Source of the DNA: Sphingobium amiense
GTDB taxonomy: Bacteria > Pseudomonadota > Alphaproteobacteria > Sphingomonadales > Sphingomonadaceae
Assembly (NCBI RefSeq): GCF_003967075.1
Contig: NZ_AP018664.1
Span: 1,798,001 to 1,862,000 of the forward strand
Length of the DNA stretch: 64,000 nt
Direction: 5' to 3'
The first letter of the stretch is position 1. The number at the start of each line of letters is the position of its first letter. Below are positions 1-8,620 of the stretch, one piece after another. The notes below the pieces were generated by a model. The model saw nothing but the letters and a program-made list of their open reading frames with translations, did not search any database and was not told the origin of the DNA. The position numbers and the translations under genes are program-made.

Positions 1-355
1 TCTCGGTGTAGCGGACGGCGGCCCGGGCCAATGCGAATTCGCCGACGGCATCTCGTCGAACCACTTCGATGAGTATTTCGGCGAGACGCTGAAGGACGGC
101 AAGTGGGACCGGACGGGACCAAACGAGAGCCTCGATCTCTTCGGGTACGAGGAGGCTGGCCGCCAGATGCTCCAGCCCGATCGCAAGGACATCAAATGGG
201 ACGAGGGGAAGCTACCGCCGTGGGCAACCCCCGTTCTCATCAGCACGGGGGGAGGTGATCAAGCGGTTGCGGATGAGGGATCACCCGTTCCCACGCCGAA
301 GAAAGAAACCAAGGGAAATCTTCTCCAGCGCTTTGACGCGCTCAATAGCAGGTAG
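1..355 (+). CDS. Phage terminase large subunit, C-terminal end (partial)
   Basis: An open frame enters the window at base 2 and runs to the TAG at 353-355, giving about 117 residues of a C-terminus; the start lies outside. It contains NESLDLFGYEEAGRQ, which matches the closing NE-LD-x-x-x-Y segment of lambda gpA-type terminases, the ATPase/nuclease that cuts concatemers and drives DNA into the prohead. The final 40 residues are a charged, low-complexity tail, as expected beyond the nuclease domain. The following genes (gpW-like, portal, S49 protease, capsid) keep the lambda head order, which supports the call. The catalytic ATPase and nuclease motifs are not in the window, so activity cannot be judged here. 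Confidence 0.8.
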   Translation, partial: LGVADGGPGQCEFADGISSNHFDEYFGETLKDGKWDRTGPNESLDLFGYEEAGRQMLQPDRKDIKWDEGKLPPWATPVLISTGGGDQAVADEGSPVPTPKKETKGNLLQRFDALNSR

Positions 356-364
356 GAAGCGACA

Positions 365-607
365 TTGGCTACAGCAGAGGAAATCAGGGCGGACATCGCC
401 GCGGTCCGCGCTGAGCGGCTGTCGTTGATCCGCGGTGAGCGTGTGAAAGAAGTCTGGCGTGACGGCCGGCGGCTGACCTTCAGCGAGATAACCCTTGACG
501 GTATCTCCAAGGTCCTCACCGCTCTGAACCAGGAACTGGCGGACGTCCTCGCCGACGATGGCGGTTCGCCGCGCCGCCGCGCCATCGGCATCCGGTATTC
601 GAACTGA
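365..607 (+). CDS. gpW-like head-tail joining protein
   Basis: This 80-residue protein uses a TTG start just after the terminase stop. It has an acidic helical N-terminus (EEIRADIAAVRAERLSLIRG), then a basic turn with VWRDGRRLTFSEIT, then a second helix. This is the size and pattern of lambda gpW, where a KDGRRVEF-like hairpin lies between two helices. gpW plugs the portal after packaging and prepares the head for tail attachment. It lies between terminase and portal as in lambda, and its stop overlaps the portal start (TGATG), so the two are probably translationally coupled. The family assignment rests on motif and position. Confidence 0.75.
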   Translation: MATAEEIRADIAAVRAERLSLIRGERVKEVWRDGRRLTFSEITLDGISKVLTALNQELADVLADDGGSPRRRAIGIRYSN

Positions 608-2241
608 TGGGGCTGATCTCGGACATCGGCGCAGGCCTCAGCCGCGCTGCCTATTCCTTGGGTATCAGCTTCGGCCAGCCCCGCCGCGACGCTGGCCGCA
701 GCGACATCCCTGAGATGAATGGCTGGAATCCGCCTCCCGGGTTTGCCGGTTCGAACAGTTATGGCGAGCGGGACGCCATCCTCGGTCGCGCGCGGGATCT
801 CGACAAGAACAACGCGTGGATCAACGGCGGGCTTGATAGGCGTGTCGAATCCGTCATCGGCGGGTCGATCCGTCTGGCAGCCCAGCCCGAGCTGACCATC
901 CTCAATCGCGATTACGACTGGCGTATGAAGTGGACCGCCAAGACGGAGGCCCGCTTCAAGGTCTGGGGCAAGGACATCGAACGCCGATGCGATGCTCGGC
1001 AGATGCTGACCTTCGGGCAGATCACTAAGCTCGCCTATCTCACCTATATCCGCGATGGCGAGGTGGCGGCCGAGATTCGTGACGACAAGCGCGGCATCTC
1101 GAACACCACGAACGTCCTGCTCTTCGAAGCCGAGCGCATCAGCACGCCGAGCGACCGGATGTTCGAAGAGGGACCGCTGCTCCGCAATGGCATTGCCTTC
1201 TCATCCAGCGGCGCGGCCATCAGCTATTACGTGGCGTCGCGTCACCCGGCAGACAGCGCTGGCCGCAAGACATCGGACCGGTGGGACTATATCCCCCGCT
1301 TCGGCAAAACCGGGCGCGCCAAGCTGGTCCATGTGTTCAGCCCCCGCTACGCAGAACAGAACCGCGGCATCTCGCGCCTCGCCGAAGCGATGGTCCCGGC
1401 GAAAATGCTGGACCGCGTCGACCGGGCGGAGGTTCAGGCCGCGCTCAAAGCGGCCATTCTGTCGTTCTTCATCAGATCGCCCGGGTCGACCGATGATCTG
1501 CAGGCCGCGCTGGCGCCGACCGGCAACGACAATGAGCTGGACGCATGGGTCGACAAGTATCTCGACTATCGTACCAAGTCGCCGGTCCGCATGGATGCGG
1601 CGCAGATCGTCCACCTCCTTCCCGAGGAGGACGTGGTCGCTCCGGATGCCAGCCATCCGAATAGCAACTATCCCGCCTTCGCGCGCTTCGTCCTCCAGAA
1701 GATCGCTGCGTCGCTCGGCATCAGCTACCCTCAGCTGTCGCAGGACTGGTCGGGCATCAACTATTCGTCGGCGCGCGCCCTGCTCAACGAACTGTGGCGC
1801 TCCTTCCTTGAGGATCGTGAGTTCTTCACGCAGCAGTTCTGCACCCCGATCTATGCCGCATGGCTCGAAGTGGAAGTCGCGAACGGGGACATCACTGTCC
1901 CGGGCGGCCCCGCCAACTTCTATCGTAACAAGACGGCTATCTGCATGGCGGAGTGGATCGGACCCGGACGAGGTTCGGTCGATCCGCTCAAAGAGGCGAA
2001 CGCCAACAATCTCGACATCGCAGCGGGCCGCAAATCGACGGTCGCCGCAATTCTGGAGGATGGTCGAGATCCTACTGACGTGATGGCGGAAGAGGACTGG
2101 TATCTCAAAGAGCGCGCAAAGCGCGGCATGCCGCCCCCCAACCACAACGTCAAAGCCGCACCGACCGGAGCGGAGGACGATCCGAACGAAAATGAGCCGG
2201 CACCAGCCCCGCCGGCGCAACCGGAGCGCAGGGCAGCATGA
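607..2241 (+). CDS. Phage portal protein, lambda gpB family
   Basis: A 544-residue protein of normal portal length. Portal dodecamers form the vertex through which DNA enters and leaves the head. Features matching the lambda B family are an N-terminal region with NNAWINGGLDRR and VIGGSIRLAAQPE, a central segment with EAERISTPSD and HVFSPRYAEQNRGISRLAEAM, and a late SWSGINYSSAR-like segment (QDWSGINYSSARALLNELWR) typical of this family. The C-terminal 45 residues are Pro/Ala/Glu rich. The start overlaps the gpW stop and the end overlaps the protease start by four bases (ATGA), so the head genes form one coupled transcript. Confidence 0.92.
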   Translation: MGLISDIGAGLSRAAYSLGISFGQPRRDAGRSDIPEMNGWNPPPGFAGSNSYGERDAILGRARDLDKNNAWINGGLDRRVESVIGGSIRLAAQPELTILNRDYDWRMKWTAKTEARFKVWGKDIERRCDARQMLTFGQITKLAYLTYIRDGEVAAEIRDDKRGISNTTNVLLFEAERISTPSDRMFEEGPLLRNGIAFSSSGAAISYYVASRHPADSAGRKTSDRWDYIPRFGKTGRAKLVHVFSPRYAEQNRGISRLAEAMVPAKMLDRVDRAEVQAALKAAILSFFIRSPGSTDDLQAALAPTGNDNELDAWVDKYLDYRTKSPVRMDAAQIVHLLPEEDVVAPDASHPNSNYPAFARFVLQKIAASLGISYPQLSQDWSGINYSSARALLNELWRSFLEDREFFTQQFCTPIYAAWLEVEVANGDITVPGGPANFYRNKTAICMAEWIGPGRGSVDPLKEANANNLDIAAGRKSTVAAILEDGRDPTDVMAEEDWYLKERAKRGMPPPNHNVKAAPTGAEDDPNENEPAPAPPAQPERRAA

Positions 2242-3164
2242 CCGATTTCCCGCTGTGGGCCGAGCGCCTCTACAACCGTCCACTGGCGCTGGACCGGTTC
2301 AAGAACGAGGTGCTCTGCGAATTCGCGCAGACGCGCATCACCGGCGCGCGACCGCAAAAGCTGACCTCCGCCACGCTGGACAGGGTTGACCACGATCCGG
2401 AGCGCATTCAGGCGAACGAGGGCTTCGCAACATTTCAGGGTCCAAATGGCGTCCGCCGCGCCTTTGCCGCCTATGGTGACATTGCCGTCATTCCGGTCAG
2501 GGGGTCGCTGGTTCATCGCGGCGGCTGGCTCGACGCAGAGTCCGGTCTGATCGGCTACGATTTCCTGCTGCGGCAGGCGCGCGCGGCGGCCACCGACGAC
2601 AGCATCACGGGCATGATGCTTCCGTTCGATTCCGGCGGCGGCGAGTGCGCGGGCATGTTCGCAGCGGCCGAGGAACTGGCCAGCATGGCGAAAGCGGAAG
2701 GCGGCAAGCCCATCTATGCCTATCTCGACGAGCGCGCGTGCAGCGCCGCCTACGTTCTTGCCAGCGCCTGCGACAAGATCATGGGCCGCCGCGAGGTAAT
2801 GGGCGGTTCCATAGCTGCCATCATCAACATGGTCGACAAGTCCAAGATGTACGAGAAGGCGGGACTTGAGCCCATCGTCATCCGAGCCGCGTGGGCAGAT
2901 CGCAAGGCCAAATGGAGTGGTGTCGAACCGGTCGATGCCGAGACTATCAGCCGCTTGGAAGAGATCGTCGATGAGGCCAGCGAGCAGATCGTCGAGTTCG
3001 TTTCTGCGATGCGCAGCGATCGCGGTGTTTCGGTCAAGTCGCTCAAGCAACTGCGGGGTGAGGTTTTCACCGGCAACGACCTGCTCAAGTTCGGCCTGAT
3101 CGACGAAATCGCGTCTGAACGCGAGGCATGGGACGCGCTCATCGCCGAAGCCCGGTCCGCCTGA
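2238..3164 (+). CDS. S49-family head maturation protease (gpC-like)
   Basis: A 308-residue SppA/ClpP-fold serine peptidase of the type that processes the prohead and is often nested with the scaffold. The strand-turn MMLPFDSGGGECAG forms the oxyanion region, and the nucleophile is predicted to be Ser169 in ERACSAAYVLAS. A downstream Lys in the AWADRKAKWSG segment is the probable general base. The N-terminal 70 residues (TDFPLWAERLYNRPL onward) match the usual lead-in of lambda gpC-like proteins. It sits between portal and decoration protein, as in lambda. Unlike lambda C/Nu3, the scaffold-like protein here is a separate downstream ORF. Confidence 0.9.
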   Translation: MTDFPLWAERLYNRPLALDRFKNEVLCEFAQTRITGARPQKLTSATLDRVDHDPERIQANEGFATFQGPNGVRRAFAAYGDIAVIPVRGSLVHRGGWLDAESGLIGYDFLLRQARAAATDDSITGMMLPFDSGGGECAGMFAAAEELASMAKAEGGKPIYAYLDERACSAAYVLASACDKIMGRREVMGGSIAAIINMVDKSKMYEKAGLEPIVIRAAWADRKAKWSGVEPVDAETISRLEEIVDEASEQIVEFVSAMRSDRGVSVKSLKQLRGEVFTGNDLLKFGLIDEIASEREAWDALIAEARSA

Positions 3165-3185
3165 CCGGCCAACACAGGAGCCAGC

Positions 3186-3725
3186 ATGACCACCAGCAAG
3201 CGCCTCGCGGCGCATCGGGCCTCTGCGGCCAACGAAGATCCACAAGTTTCGCCCGCTCCGGTCGGCCCCGGAAAAGACGAGAAGCCCACCAATCCTGACA
3301 AGGAGAAACCTTCCATGCCCACCGAAGACGAAATGGCGGCGGCTGCCGAGGCTGCCCGCAAGGAGGCGCACACGAGCGGATTCAAGGCCGCAAACGAGCG
3401 CATGAACAAGGTCTTCGCATCCGAACATTATGTCGGCCGCGAAGCCCTCGCCCAGTCGCTGCTCGCCAGCGAAGCCCTCTCCGCCGAGGACGTGATCGGC
3501 CACCTCGAAAAGGCGCCGAAGGCCGCCGCCGAGACCACGACCGCTCTGACCGCCGAACAGCAGCAGGCCGCTTCCGAAGCGGCTGCCCGGGAGGAGATGA
3601 AGAAGGCCATCGCCGAAACCGGCAACAGCAACATCGACGCCGATGGCGGCAAAAAGCCGGACAAGAAGGCCGAAGCCGATAGCGTCTGGACCAAGGCCTA
3701 CGGGCTGAACAAGGAGGGCAAGTGA
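3186..3725 (+). CDS. Scaffold-like head assembly protein
   Basis: A 179-residue, highly charged Ala/Glu/Lys-rich protein preceded by a good ribosome site (ACAGGAG). It has a Pro/Lys-rich N-terminal linker (residues 20-50) and then long predicted helices, the composition of phage scaffolds. Its place after the S49 protease and before the decoration and capsid genes is where lambda encodes Nu3, the scaffold made from the C-terminal part of gpC. I infer that this phage has the scaffold function as an independent gene. There is also an internal ATG at residue 44 (MPTEDEMAAAAE), so a shorter form is possible. No enzymatic motif is visible. Confidence 0.6.
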   Translation: MTTSKRLAAHRASAANEDPQVSPAPVGPGKDEKPTNPDKEKPSMPTEDEMAAAAEAARKEAHTSGFKAANERMNKVFASEHYVGREALAQSLLASEALSAEDVIGHLEKAPKAAAETTTALTAEQQQAASEAAAREEMKKAIAETGNSNIDADGGKKPDKKAEADSVWTKAYGLNKEGK

Positions 3726-3726
3726 C

Positions 3727-4119
3727 ATGCCGGCTGTAGCGTTCAACAACAAGCGCTCGGGCTGCTACCTGGGCGAAAGCAACCCGCCGAACCAGATCAA
3801 CGAGGAAATCGTCTTTGCCGCGGCTGCCGGCAACTATGACGCGGGCCTTGTGCTGGGCCAAGTGACGGCAAACGAGAAGTTCGTGCCGCACAATCCCGCC
3901 GCCTCGGACGGATCCCAGGTGGCTGCTGCAATCCTGTTTCACCCGGTCACCTCGACCGGCGCGGACGTCAAGACGGTGGCAACCCGCAACGGCCCGGCCA
4001 CCATCAGCCTGCCGTACCTGACCTTCGCAACCGGCATCTCCAACGCGAACCGGATCGCCGCAATCAAGGCGCTACGCGCGCGCGGGATGAAGGTCCTGCC
4101 GCAGCACGCCGGCGAATAA
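3727..4119 (+). CDS. Head decoration protein (gpD family)
   Basis: A 130-residue protein with the hallmarks of lambda gpD-type decoration proteins: an N-terminal arm with GESNPPNQINEEIVFAA, a beta-rich core containing GLVLGQVTANEKFVPHNPAA, and a C-terminal helix after LTFATGISNANRIAAIKALRARGM. gpD trimers bind the threefold sites of the expanded capsid and hold it against DNA pressure. It directly precedes the major capsid gene, with a ribosome site (GAGGG) in the end of the scaffold-like gene. Length and position agree with the family. Confidence 0.85.
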   Translation: MPAVAFNNKRSGCYLGESNPPNQINEEIVFAAAAGNYDAGLVLGQVTANEKFVPHNPAASDGSQVAAAILFHPVTSTGADVKTVATRNGPATISLPYLTFATGISNANRIAAIKALRARGMKVLPQHAGE

Positions 4120-4149
4120 CCGCCGCTCTTTTCGAAAGGACAAAGCATC

Positions 4150-5181
4150 ATGGCCATTTCCATGGCAGTTTTCGGCGGCGACGCTTTCACGCAGGCGTCG
4201 ATGATCCGCGGGCTCGACCGCCGCCCCTATATCCCCAATCAGCTCGACAGCGTGATCGGCTTTGAGCCGGTCCGCGCCACCACCGACACCGTCTACGTGA
4301 TCAGCCGGAAGCGGTACGTCAGCCTGATCCGCACCACCTTGCGGGGCGCACCTATCGAGATGGCGCAGCCCGACGACAAGGATGCGCGTCCGCTGCGTAT
4401 CCCCCGCTTGGCGAAGGGTGACAAGCTGTACGCGCACGAACTGGCGAACATCAATCCGCTCGAAGATGAGACCGAAACCGACCGCGCCGCTGCCGAGGTC
4501 GCCAAGAAGCAGGACAAGCTGATCGGCGATACCGAGGCCACCTTCGAATTCCAGCGGCTAGGCGCGCTCAACGGTCTGGTGCTGGACACCGACGGCTCGA
4601 CGCTGGTGAACTTCTGGACCGAGTTCGGCATCACGCAACCCAGCGACATCGACCTCACGCTGGACGATCCGAACATGACGATTGGCCAGTTGCGCGAAAA
4701 GATCGCCACACTGATCGTGATGCCGATCGCGCGTGCGTCAGGCGCTGGCAACGACCCGCGCTTCCGCGTCAAGGCATTGTGCGGCGACGCTTTCTGGTTT
4801 GCCCTGACCGGCCACCCCGCCGTCGAGAAGACCTATCAGAATTATGCTGCGGCGGCGGAGCTACGCGGCGAGCGCCTGTGGGAGGAATTTCCGCTCGGCG
4901 GCGTCACCTTCGTCCACTATCGCGGCACGGACGATGGCTCGACCATCTCCATCCCCACCAACAAGGCCCGCTTCTTCCCGGTTGGCGTGCCGGGCATGTG
5001 GCAGCACGTCATGGGCCCGATGAACGAGTCCATGCCTCTGCTCAACCAGCCCGGGCGTCGTTACTATCCTTTTCTCGAGAAGGACAAGAGCGAGAAGCAA
5101 CAGTGGGTCCAGCCGGAGATCTACTCCTACCCGCTCTTCGTAAACGCGCGTCCGGACCTCGTCCTGACGGGCACCATCTGA
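4150..5181 (+). CDS. Major capsid protein (gpE family, HK97 fold)
   Basis: A 343-residue protein, close to the 341 residues of lambda gpE. Typical segments are the N-terminal LDRRPYIPNQLDSVIGFEP, the RIPRLAKGDKLYAHELANI stretch and the C-terminal YFLPVG-like loop (ARFFPVGVPGMWQHVMGPM) followed by PLFVNARPDLVL. It forms the icosahedral shell. The ribosome site is GAAAGGA upstream of the ATG. Its neighbours on both sides are head genes, so the assignment is secure. Confidence 0.93.
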   Translation: MAISMAVFGGDAFTQASMIRGLDRRPYIPNQLDSVIGFEPVRATTDTVYVISRKRYVSLIRTTLRGAPIEMAQPDDKDARPLRIPRLAKGDKLYAHELANINPLEDETETDRAAAEVAKKQDKLIGDTEATFEFQRLGALNGLVLDTDGSTLVNFWTEFGITQPSDIDLTLDDPNMTIGQLREKIATLIVMPIARASGAGNDPRFRVKALCGDAFWFALTGHPAVEKTYQNYAAAAELRGERLWEEFPLGGVTFVHYRGTDDGSTISIPTNKARFFPVGVPGMWQHVMGPMNESMPLLNQPGRRYYPFLEKDKSEKQQWVQPEIYSYPLFVNARPDLVLTGTI

Positions 5182-5191
5182 GGAGTGGCAC

Positions 5192-5575
5192 ATGTCGAAA
5201 GATAAGATCCTCAAGCAGAAGGTGTATCATAACGGTACGAGCATGGTGGTGCTGAACGCAGGTGACAGGCACACGGTCCCGGAAGATCGCCGCCAGTCCT
5301 TCATCGACGAGGGCATCATTGCCGGAAAGACGTCGGACGAACTCGCACGCGAAGCGGCGGAACATGCGGCAGCGGAGCAGGATGGCGACGATGCGTCCCT
5401 GTTCACTGCCAAGCACATCGCCGGCGGTCTCTATGAGATCACCGGCCCGGGCCTCGAGCAGCCCGAGCGGGTGAAGGGCAAGACCGAAACCGAGGTTCGC
5501 ATCGCCGAACTGGTGGAAGCTCACAAAGCCGCCGCCGCTTCTGCCGCGGACGGCGCGGGCGCTCCGCCGGTCTGA
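5192..5575 (+). CDS. Head-completion (FI-like) hypothetical protein
   Basis: A 127-residue acidic protein after the capsid gene, where lambda has FI. The N-terminal 50 residues look beta-rich (KVYHNGTSMVVLNAGDRHTV) and the second half is helical and Ala/Glu rich, with GGLYEITGPGLEQPERVKGK resembling a short repeat found in phage Mu-I-like or FI-like proteins. FI-like proteins help terminase docking or head stability, but sequence conservation in this slot is poor. The function is therefore positional inference. Its stop overlaps the next start (TGATG). Confidence 0.5.
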   Translation: MSKDKILKQKVYHNGTSMVVLNAGDRHTVPEDRRQSFIDEGIIAGKTSDELAREAAEHAAAEQDGDDASLFTAKHIAGGLYEITGPGLEQPERVKGKTETEVRIAELVEAHKAAAASAADGAGAPPV

Positions 5576-5916
5576 TGCCCCTTCCCGATCTGGAGAGCCG
5601 CACCGAAAAGCTGTTCTCCAAGTCCGACCAGCTGCTGGGCGACACCATCACGGTGGTGATGCCCGGCAGCGACCCGGTGACCATCAAGCGCCAGGTCAGC
5701 CATCGCGACAAAACGCGCGTGCTCGACTTCGCCGCAGCCACCGCTCAGGACATTCTGATCGAGCTGGACAAGGCAACCTTCCCTACGCGGCCGCAGGGAA
5801 CGTGGCGCATCACCCTACCCCGCCTGCCCGGGCGGACATTTGCACCGGCAGGAGCGAATACCGACGAGAGCGGCTTCTATTGGGAGGTTGGCGTCAAGGA
5901 GGTGAAGGGTGCCTGA
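5575..5916 (+). CDS. Head-tail joining protein (FII-like)
   Basis: A 113-residue, predicted beta-barrel protein with DTITVVMPGSDPVTIKRQVSHRDK near residue 25 and TWRITLPRLPGRTF near residue 77. Small beta proteins in this slot form the head-tail interface (lambda gpFII, 117 residues). Length, beta character and position between the FI-like and tail-terminator genes all fit; similarity to lambda itself is not obvious by eye. The end overlaps the next gene, which starts at a GTG eight bases before this stop. Confidence 0.6.
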   Translation: MPLPDLESRTEKLFSKSDQLLGDTITVVMPGSDPVTIKRQVSHRDKTRVLDFAAATAQDILIELDKATFPTRPQGTWRITLPRLPGRTFAPAGANTDESGFYWEVGVKEVKGA

Positions 5917-6379
5917 AACCCTTGCCGCCATCCGAAAAGTCGAAGCCGCGCTGATGGAAGCGATCGCCGTGCGCCGCCCCGATCTGCAGGGCTTTGCCGA
6001 CCGCAGCACCGCCGAGCCGCTGAGCGAAGGCGAATGGCCCGGATACAGCGTGCGCCATGAGGTGAAGTTCAACCTTTCGCCCGAGATGGGGCAGTTCTTC
6101 AACGACGCGCTCTTCACCTTCGAGGTGCAAAGCGGAAACACCACCGACGCGACGCTGGACCAGATCAACCAGCTTGCAGTCAGCGACATCAACGACGCTC
6201 TTCAGGCTGATCCGACACTGGGCGGCATGGTGGAGGACGTCGAACCTATCGGCTCGGACAGCAGCCAGCCCGAATCCGCCGACGTCGGATCGGCCGTGCT
6301 GCAGGTCCGCGTCACCTACTACACACTCATCCGCAGTCACTCGACCATCGTCGGGCACGGCGGCCAGCTTTTCACTTAA
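5909..6379 (+). CDS. Tail terminator / tail completion protein (U-like)
   Basis: A 156-residue protein starting at GTG within the end of the FII-like gene. It has an N-terminal helix (LAAIRKVEAALMEAI), a central block and a C-terminal DPTLGGMVEDVEPIGSD followed by VLQVRVTYYTLIRS, a pattern common in phage tail terminators, where the last strand carries the YxxLxR-type motif. Tail terminators cap the tail tube at the head-proximal end. Lambda Z and U both lie in this area; the C-terminal motif favours U. Specific identification would need a profile search. Confidence 0.6.
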   Translation: MPETLAAIRKVEAALMEAIAVRRPDLQGFADRSTAEPLSEGEWPGYSVRHEVKFNLSPEMGQFFNDALFTFEVQSGNTTDATLDQINQLAVSDINDALQADPTLGGMVEDVEPIGSDSSQPESADVGSAVLQVRVTYYTLIRSHSTIVGHGGQLFT

Positions 6380-6396
6380 CCACCGGAGAAACGACC

Positions 6397-6597
6397 ATGG
6401 CTGACACGCCAAGCGCGCCGCCGTTGCCCGACGGCAGCGTGGACTTCAACGCCATCCATGCCGCTGCCAAGCGCGGCCACGATCTGGATAAGGCCGTCGA
6501 AAAGGCGACCTTCGTTCATCCCGAGAAGGAAGAGGCCGCCAAGGCCGCGGGGGCGGAGCCCGCTGCTTCCGAACCCGCCAGCAGCAAGGAGGACTGA
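6397..6597 (+). CDS. Small acidic hypothetical phage protein
   Basis: A 66-residue protein with a clear ribosome site (CCGGAG) and ATG. It is rich in Ala, Glu, Lys and Pro, with no Cys and no membrane segment. The final third (KAAGAEPAASEPASSKED) is low complexity. It lies between the tail terminator and tail tube genes with three bases to the next ATG, so it is co-translated with tail genes. I recognise no family. A role in tail assembly is only suggested by position. Confidence 0.55.
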   Translation: MADTPSAPPLPDGSVDFNAIHAAAKRGHDLDKAVEKATFVHPEKEEAAKAAGAEPAASEPASSKED

Positions 6598-6600
6598 TCC

Positions 6601-7791
6601 ATGGGCTTGAAGGCCAACAAGACTGCGCTCGCGGTGGCGCAGCAGCCCCTCGTCGACACGTTCGTCCAGCCCTCGCCGACAAGCGATGTTATGACGGTAT
6701 CCAATGTCAACTTCAACATTCAGGGCGTGACCGTCCAGAATGAAGAGTATACCGGCACCATCCACAAGAACGGCGACGAGGTGATCGGGAAGAACTGCAC
6801 CCTCACCTTCAACATTTATCTGCGCCCGCCTGCAGGCGGAGCAGTGCCTGCCGCCAACGCCTACATTCCGGGCCGTGTGCTGCAGGCAGCGAAGTTCACC
6901 GAGAATCGCGTCTCGACTGCCATCCCGGCAGCGCCCGAGGCCATCGGCGCCGGCCCCACCACCACATCAGTGACGCTGGGCGCCAGCGCCGCTGCGACGG
7001 CGGGCCTATACAAGGGACTGCTCGTGTCGCTCAACAGCATCGGCGCCAGCTATCCCAAGCGGCTGACTCCCATCCGCTCCTACTCCGCTGGTAAAGTCGC
7101 CACGCTCATGGAGACCTTGGGCGCGGCACCGAGCGGCAACTATCAGATCCCGCCCCAGCTGGCCTATCAGCGCTCCATCAGCGAGACAGATCCGGACCCG
7201 CTGTCGCAGTCGCTCTGGCTCGACGGCCTGCGCTTCGATCTTGTCAACATGCGAGTGTCGGGCCTGCGCATCAACCTACCGGTGTCGACCCGCCAGCAGG
7301 GCGCCATCCCGATGCTCGAAGTGACGATGACGGGCACCATCGAGAACTCGGTCGACGAAGCCACTCCGGCCATCCCAGCGTTGGGCGCGGTGCCCAAGTT
7401 CCGCGACGGCGACCTGTGGATCGCGAACAAGGCCGTCGGCGGAGCGTCGCTGGTGTTCGACTTCGGCCTGCGCACCGCAGCTCCGCCGAACCCGAACAAG
7501 TCCGACGGGTCGGACGCCGAGGAACTGGTGGAAAGCCGCACGACCATCACCGCCGACCTGCAGAAATATCGCAAGGCGCAGTTCGACACCCTCGCGCTGG
7601 CCGATGCTCAGGCGCAGCACGCGGTATGGGCGCAGTACGGCATGGGTCCGGGCACCGTCGTCAGCGTGAACGCGCCAGACGCGCGCCTCAACTATCGCTC
7701 GCCCAACATCGGACAGGATCATGTGACCGAGACCGGCGACCTGTTCGTGGACGTTTTCGACCGCAACGTGTCGATCGTCTTCCCCTTCTGA
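6601..7791 (+). CDS. Major tail tube protein (V-like)
   Basis: A 396-residue beta-rich protein in the slot of lambda V. It lies immediately before the G/GT chaperone pair, which in siphophages almost always follows the tube gene. It is larger than lambda V (246 residues). The middle region (about residues 110-150), with GPTTTSVTLGASAAATAGLY, and the C-terminal TGDLFVDVFDRNVSIVFPF end suggest a tube core with an added surface domain. It polymerises into the non-contractile tail tube. A strong hairpin follows the stop, consistent with a transcript boundary that keeps this abundant structural message apart from tail assembly genes. Confidence 0.75.
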   Translation: MGLKANKTALAVAQQPLVDTFVQPSPTSDVMTVSNVNFNIQGVTVQNEEYTGTIHKNGDEVIGKNCTLTFNIYLRPPAGGAVPAANAYIPGRVLQAAKFTENRVSTAIPAAPEAIGAGPTTTSVTLGASAAATAGLYKGLLVSLNSIGASYPKRLTPIRSYSAGKVATLMETLGAAPSGNYQIPPQLAYQRSISETDPDPLSQSLWLDGLRFDLVNMRVSGLRINLPVSTRQQGAIPMLEVTMTGTIENSVDEATPAIPALGAVPKFRDGDLWIANKAVGGASLVFDFGLRTAAPPNPNKSDGSDAEELVESRTTITADLQKYRKAQFDTLALADAQAQHAVWAQYGMGPGTVVSVNAPDARLNYRSPNIGQDHVTETGDLFVDVFDRNVSIVFPF

Positions 7792-7793
7792 CC

Positions 7794-7829
7794 TTCGGAG
7801 CTTCGGACCTCACCATCCGAAGCTCCGGA
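7794..7829 (+). terminator. Strong hairpin between tail tube and chaperone genes
   Basis: An exact 11-bp inverted repeat (GGAGCTTCGGA at 7797-7807 and TCCGAAGCTCC at 7816-7826) with an 8-base loop. It extends by three more pairs, one a T-G wobble. There is no T-run, so it may act as a partial terminator, an mRNA 3'-end stabiliser for the tube message, or a Rho-dependent attenuator. It is the only sizeable gap (about 60 bases) in the tail operon up to this point. Confidence 0.55.
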
Positions 7830-7852
7830 CCTTCCAATCATCGGAGTAAGCT

Positions 7853-8620
7853 GTGGCATCTGTCCCTTATGAGGCCAGCGAGATCGAGCGGTTCACCCCC
7901 GCTTCGCTGGCCCACCTTGAAACCCCGCCCGTATTCCGCCTGCGCGCCGCCACCAGGCGCGAGCGCCGCCGCTATGATCGCCTCATGGTCGAAGAAGGCC
8001 TGCGCCGTCACGACAAGGACGCGATGCGCGACGAAATCATCCGCGGCCTGCGCGCGCTCTCCAGCGATGACGAATTCGAGCGTTGGGAAATGCTGCTGCG
8101 CGCGCACTGGGAAGCGGCGGACGAATTCGAGAACGAGCACAGGGATCTGGCACCCGAAAAGATCCCCGCATTCGTTCCGCCCGGGCCGAGCGAGGACGAG
8201 ATCGCGCGAGTGACGCGGGGCGTCCACGAAAACTGGGGTCCGCTCCGCAAGATGGCTGCGGACAACCTCATCTTCAACCGCGAAGCCCCTGCCCTGCTTA
8301 TCTCCGTCATCCTTTCCGGTTGGTCTGGCCTATGCACGCCGTTCCGGTCGCATGAGGGCACCATCCCGCTCGACACCATCGATGCGCTCGACAAGGATCT
8401 TGCGAAGCTGGAGCAGGACAATGACCTGTCGCCGGGCAAGGCCTTCGTGGACCTGTACGTCGCGGCCACGAACCGCATGTTCCTGTCAGGGGACGCGGAA
8501 AAAAACTCCTCATCGCCTGCGCCATCTCCCAGCGACCAGCAGACTACGAGCCATGGGGCGGAGTCACCAGCTGGCACGTCGAAGGCGTCGGCGACTTCTC
8601 CCGAAACCCCAGCGAGCTAG
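7853..8620 (+). CDS. Tail assembly chaperone, zero-frame product (G-like)
   Basis: A 255-residue product initiated at GTG after a CATCGGAG ribosome site. It follows the tail tube gene and precedes the tape measure, the conserved location of tail assembly chaperones. The start (VPYEASEIERFTPASL) and the helical body resemble phage G proteins; the last 37 residues after AEKN are a low-complexity Ser/Pro/Thr/Ala tail, as expected for a zero-frame read-through past a frameshift site. The slippery heptamer lies at 8500-8506. In lambda, G and GT coat the tape measure during tube polymerisation and are made in a fixed ratio set by the -1 shift. Confidence 0.8.
   Translation: MASVPYEASEIERFTPASLAHLETPPVFRLRAATRRERRRYDRLMVEEGLRRHDKDAMRDEIIRGLRALSSDDEFERWEMLLRAHWEAADEFENEHRDLAPEKIPAFVPPGPSEDEIARVTRGVHENWGPLRKMAADNLIFNREAPALLISVILSGWSGLCTPFRSHEGTIPLDTIDALDKDLAKLEQDNDLSPGKAFVDLYVAATNRMFLSGDAEKNSSSPAPSPSDQQTTSHGAESPAGTSKASATSPETPAS

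Noticed and set aside
1201..3752. Long - strand frames (360 and 610 codons) opposite portal and protease genes
   Set aside because: They run across several clear head genes; antisense artefacts.
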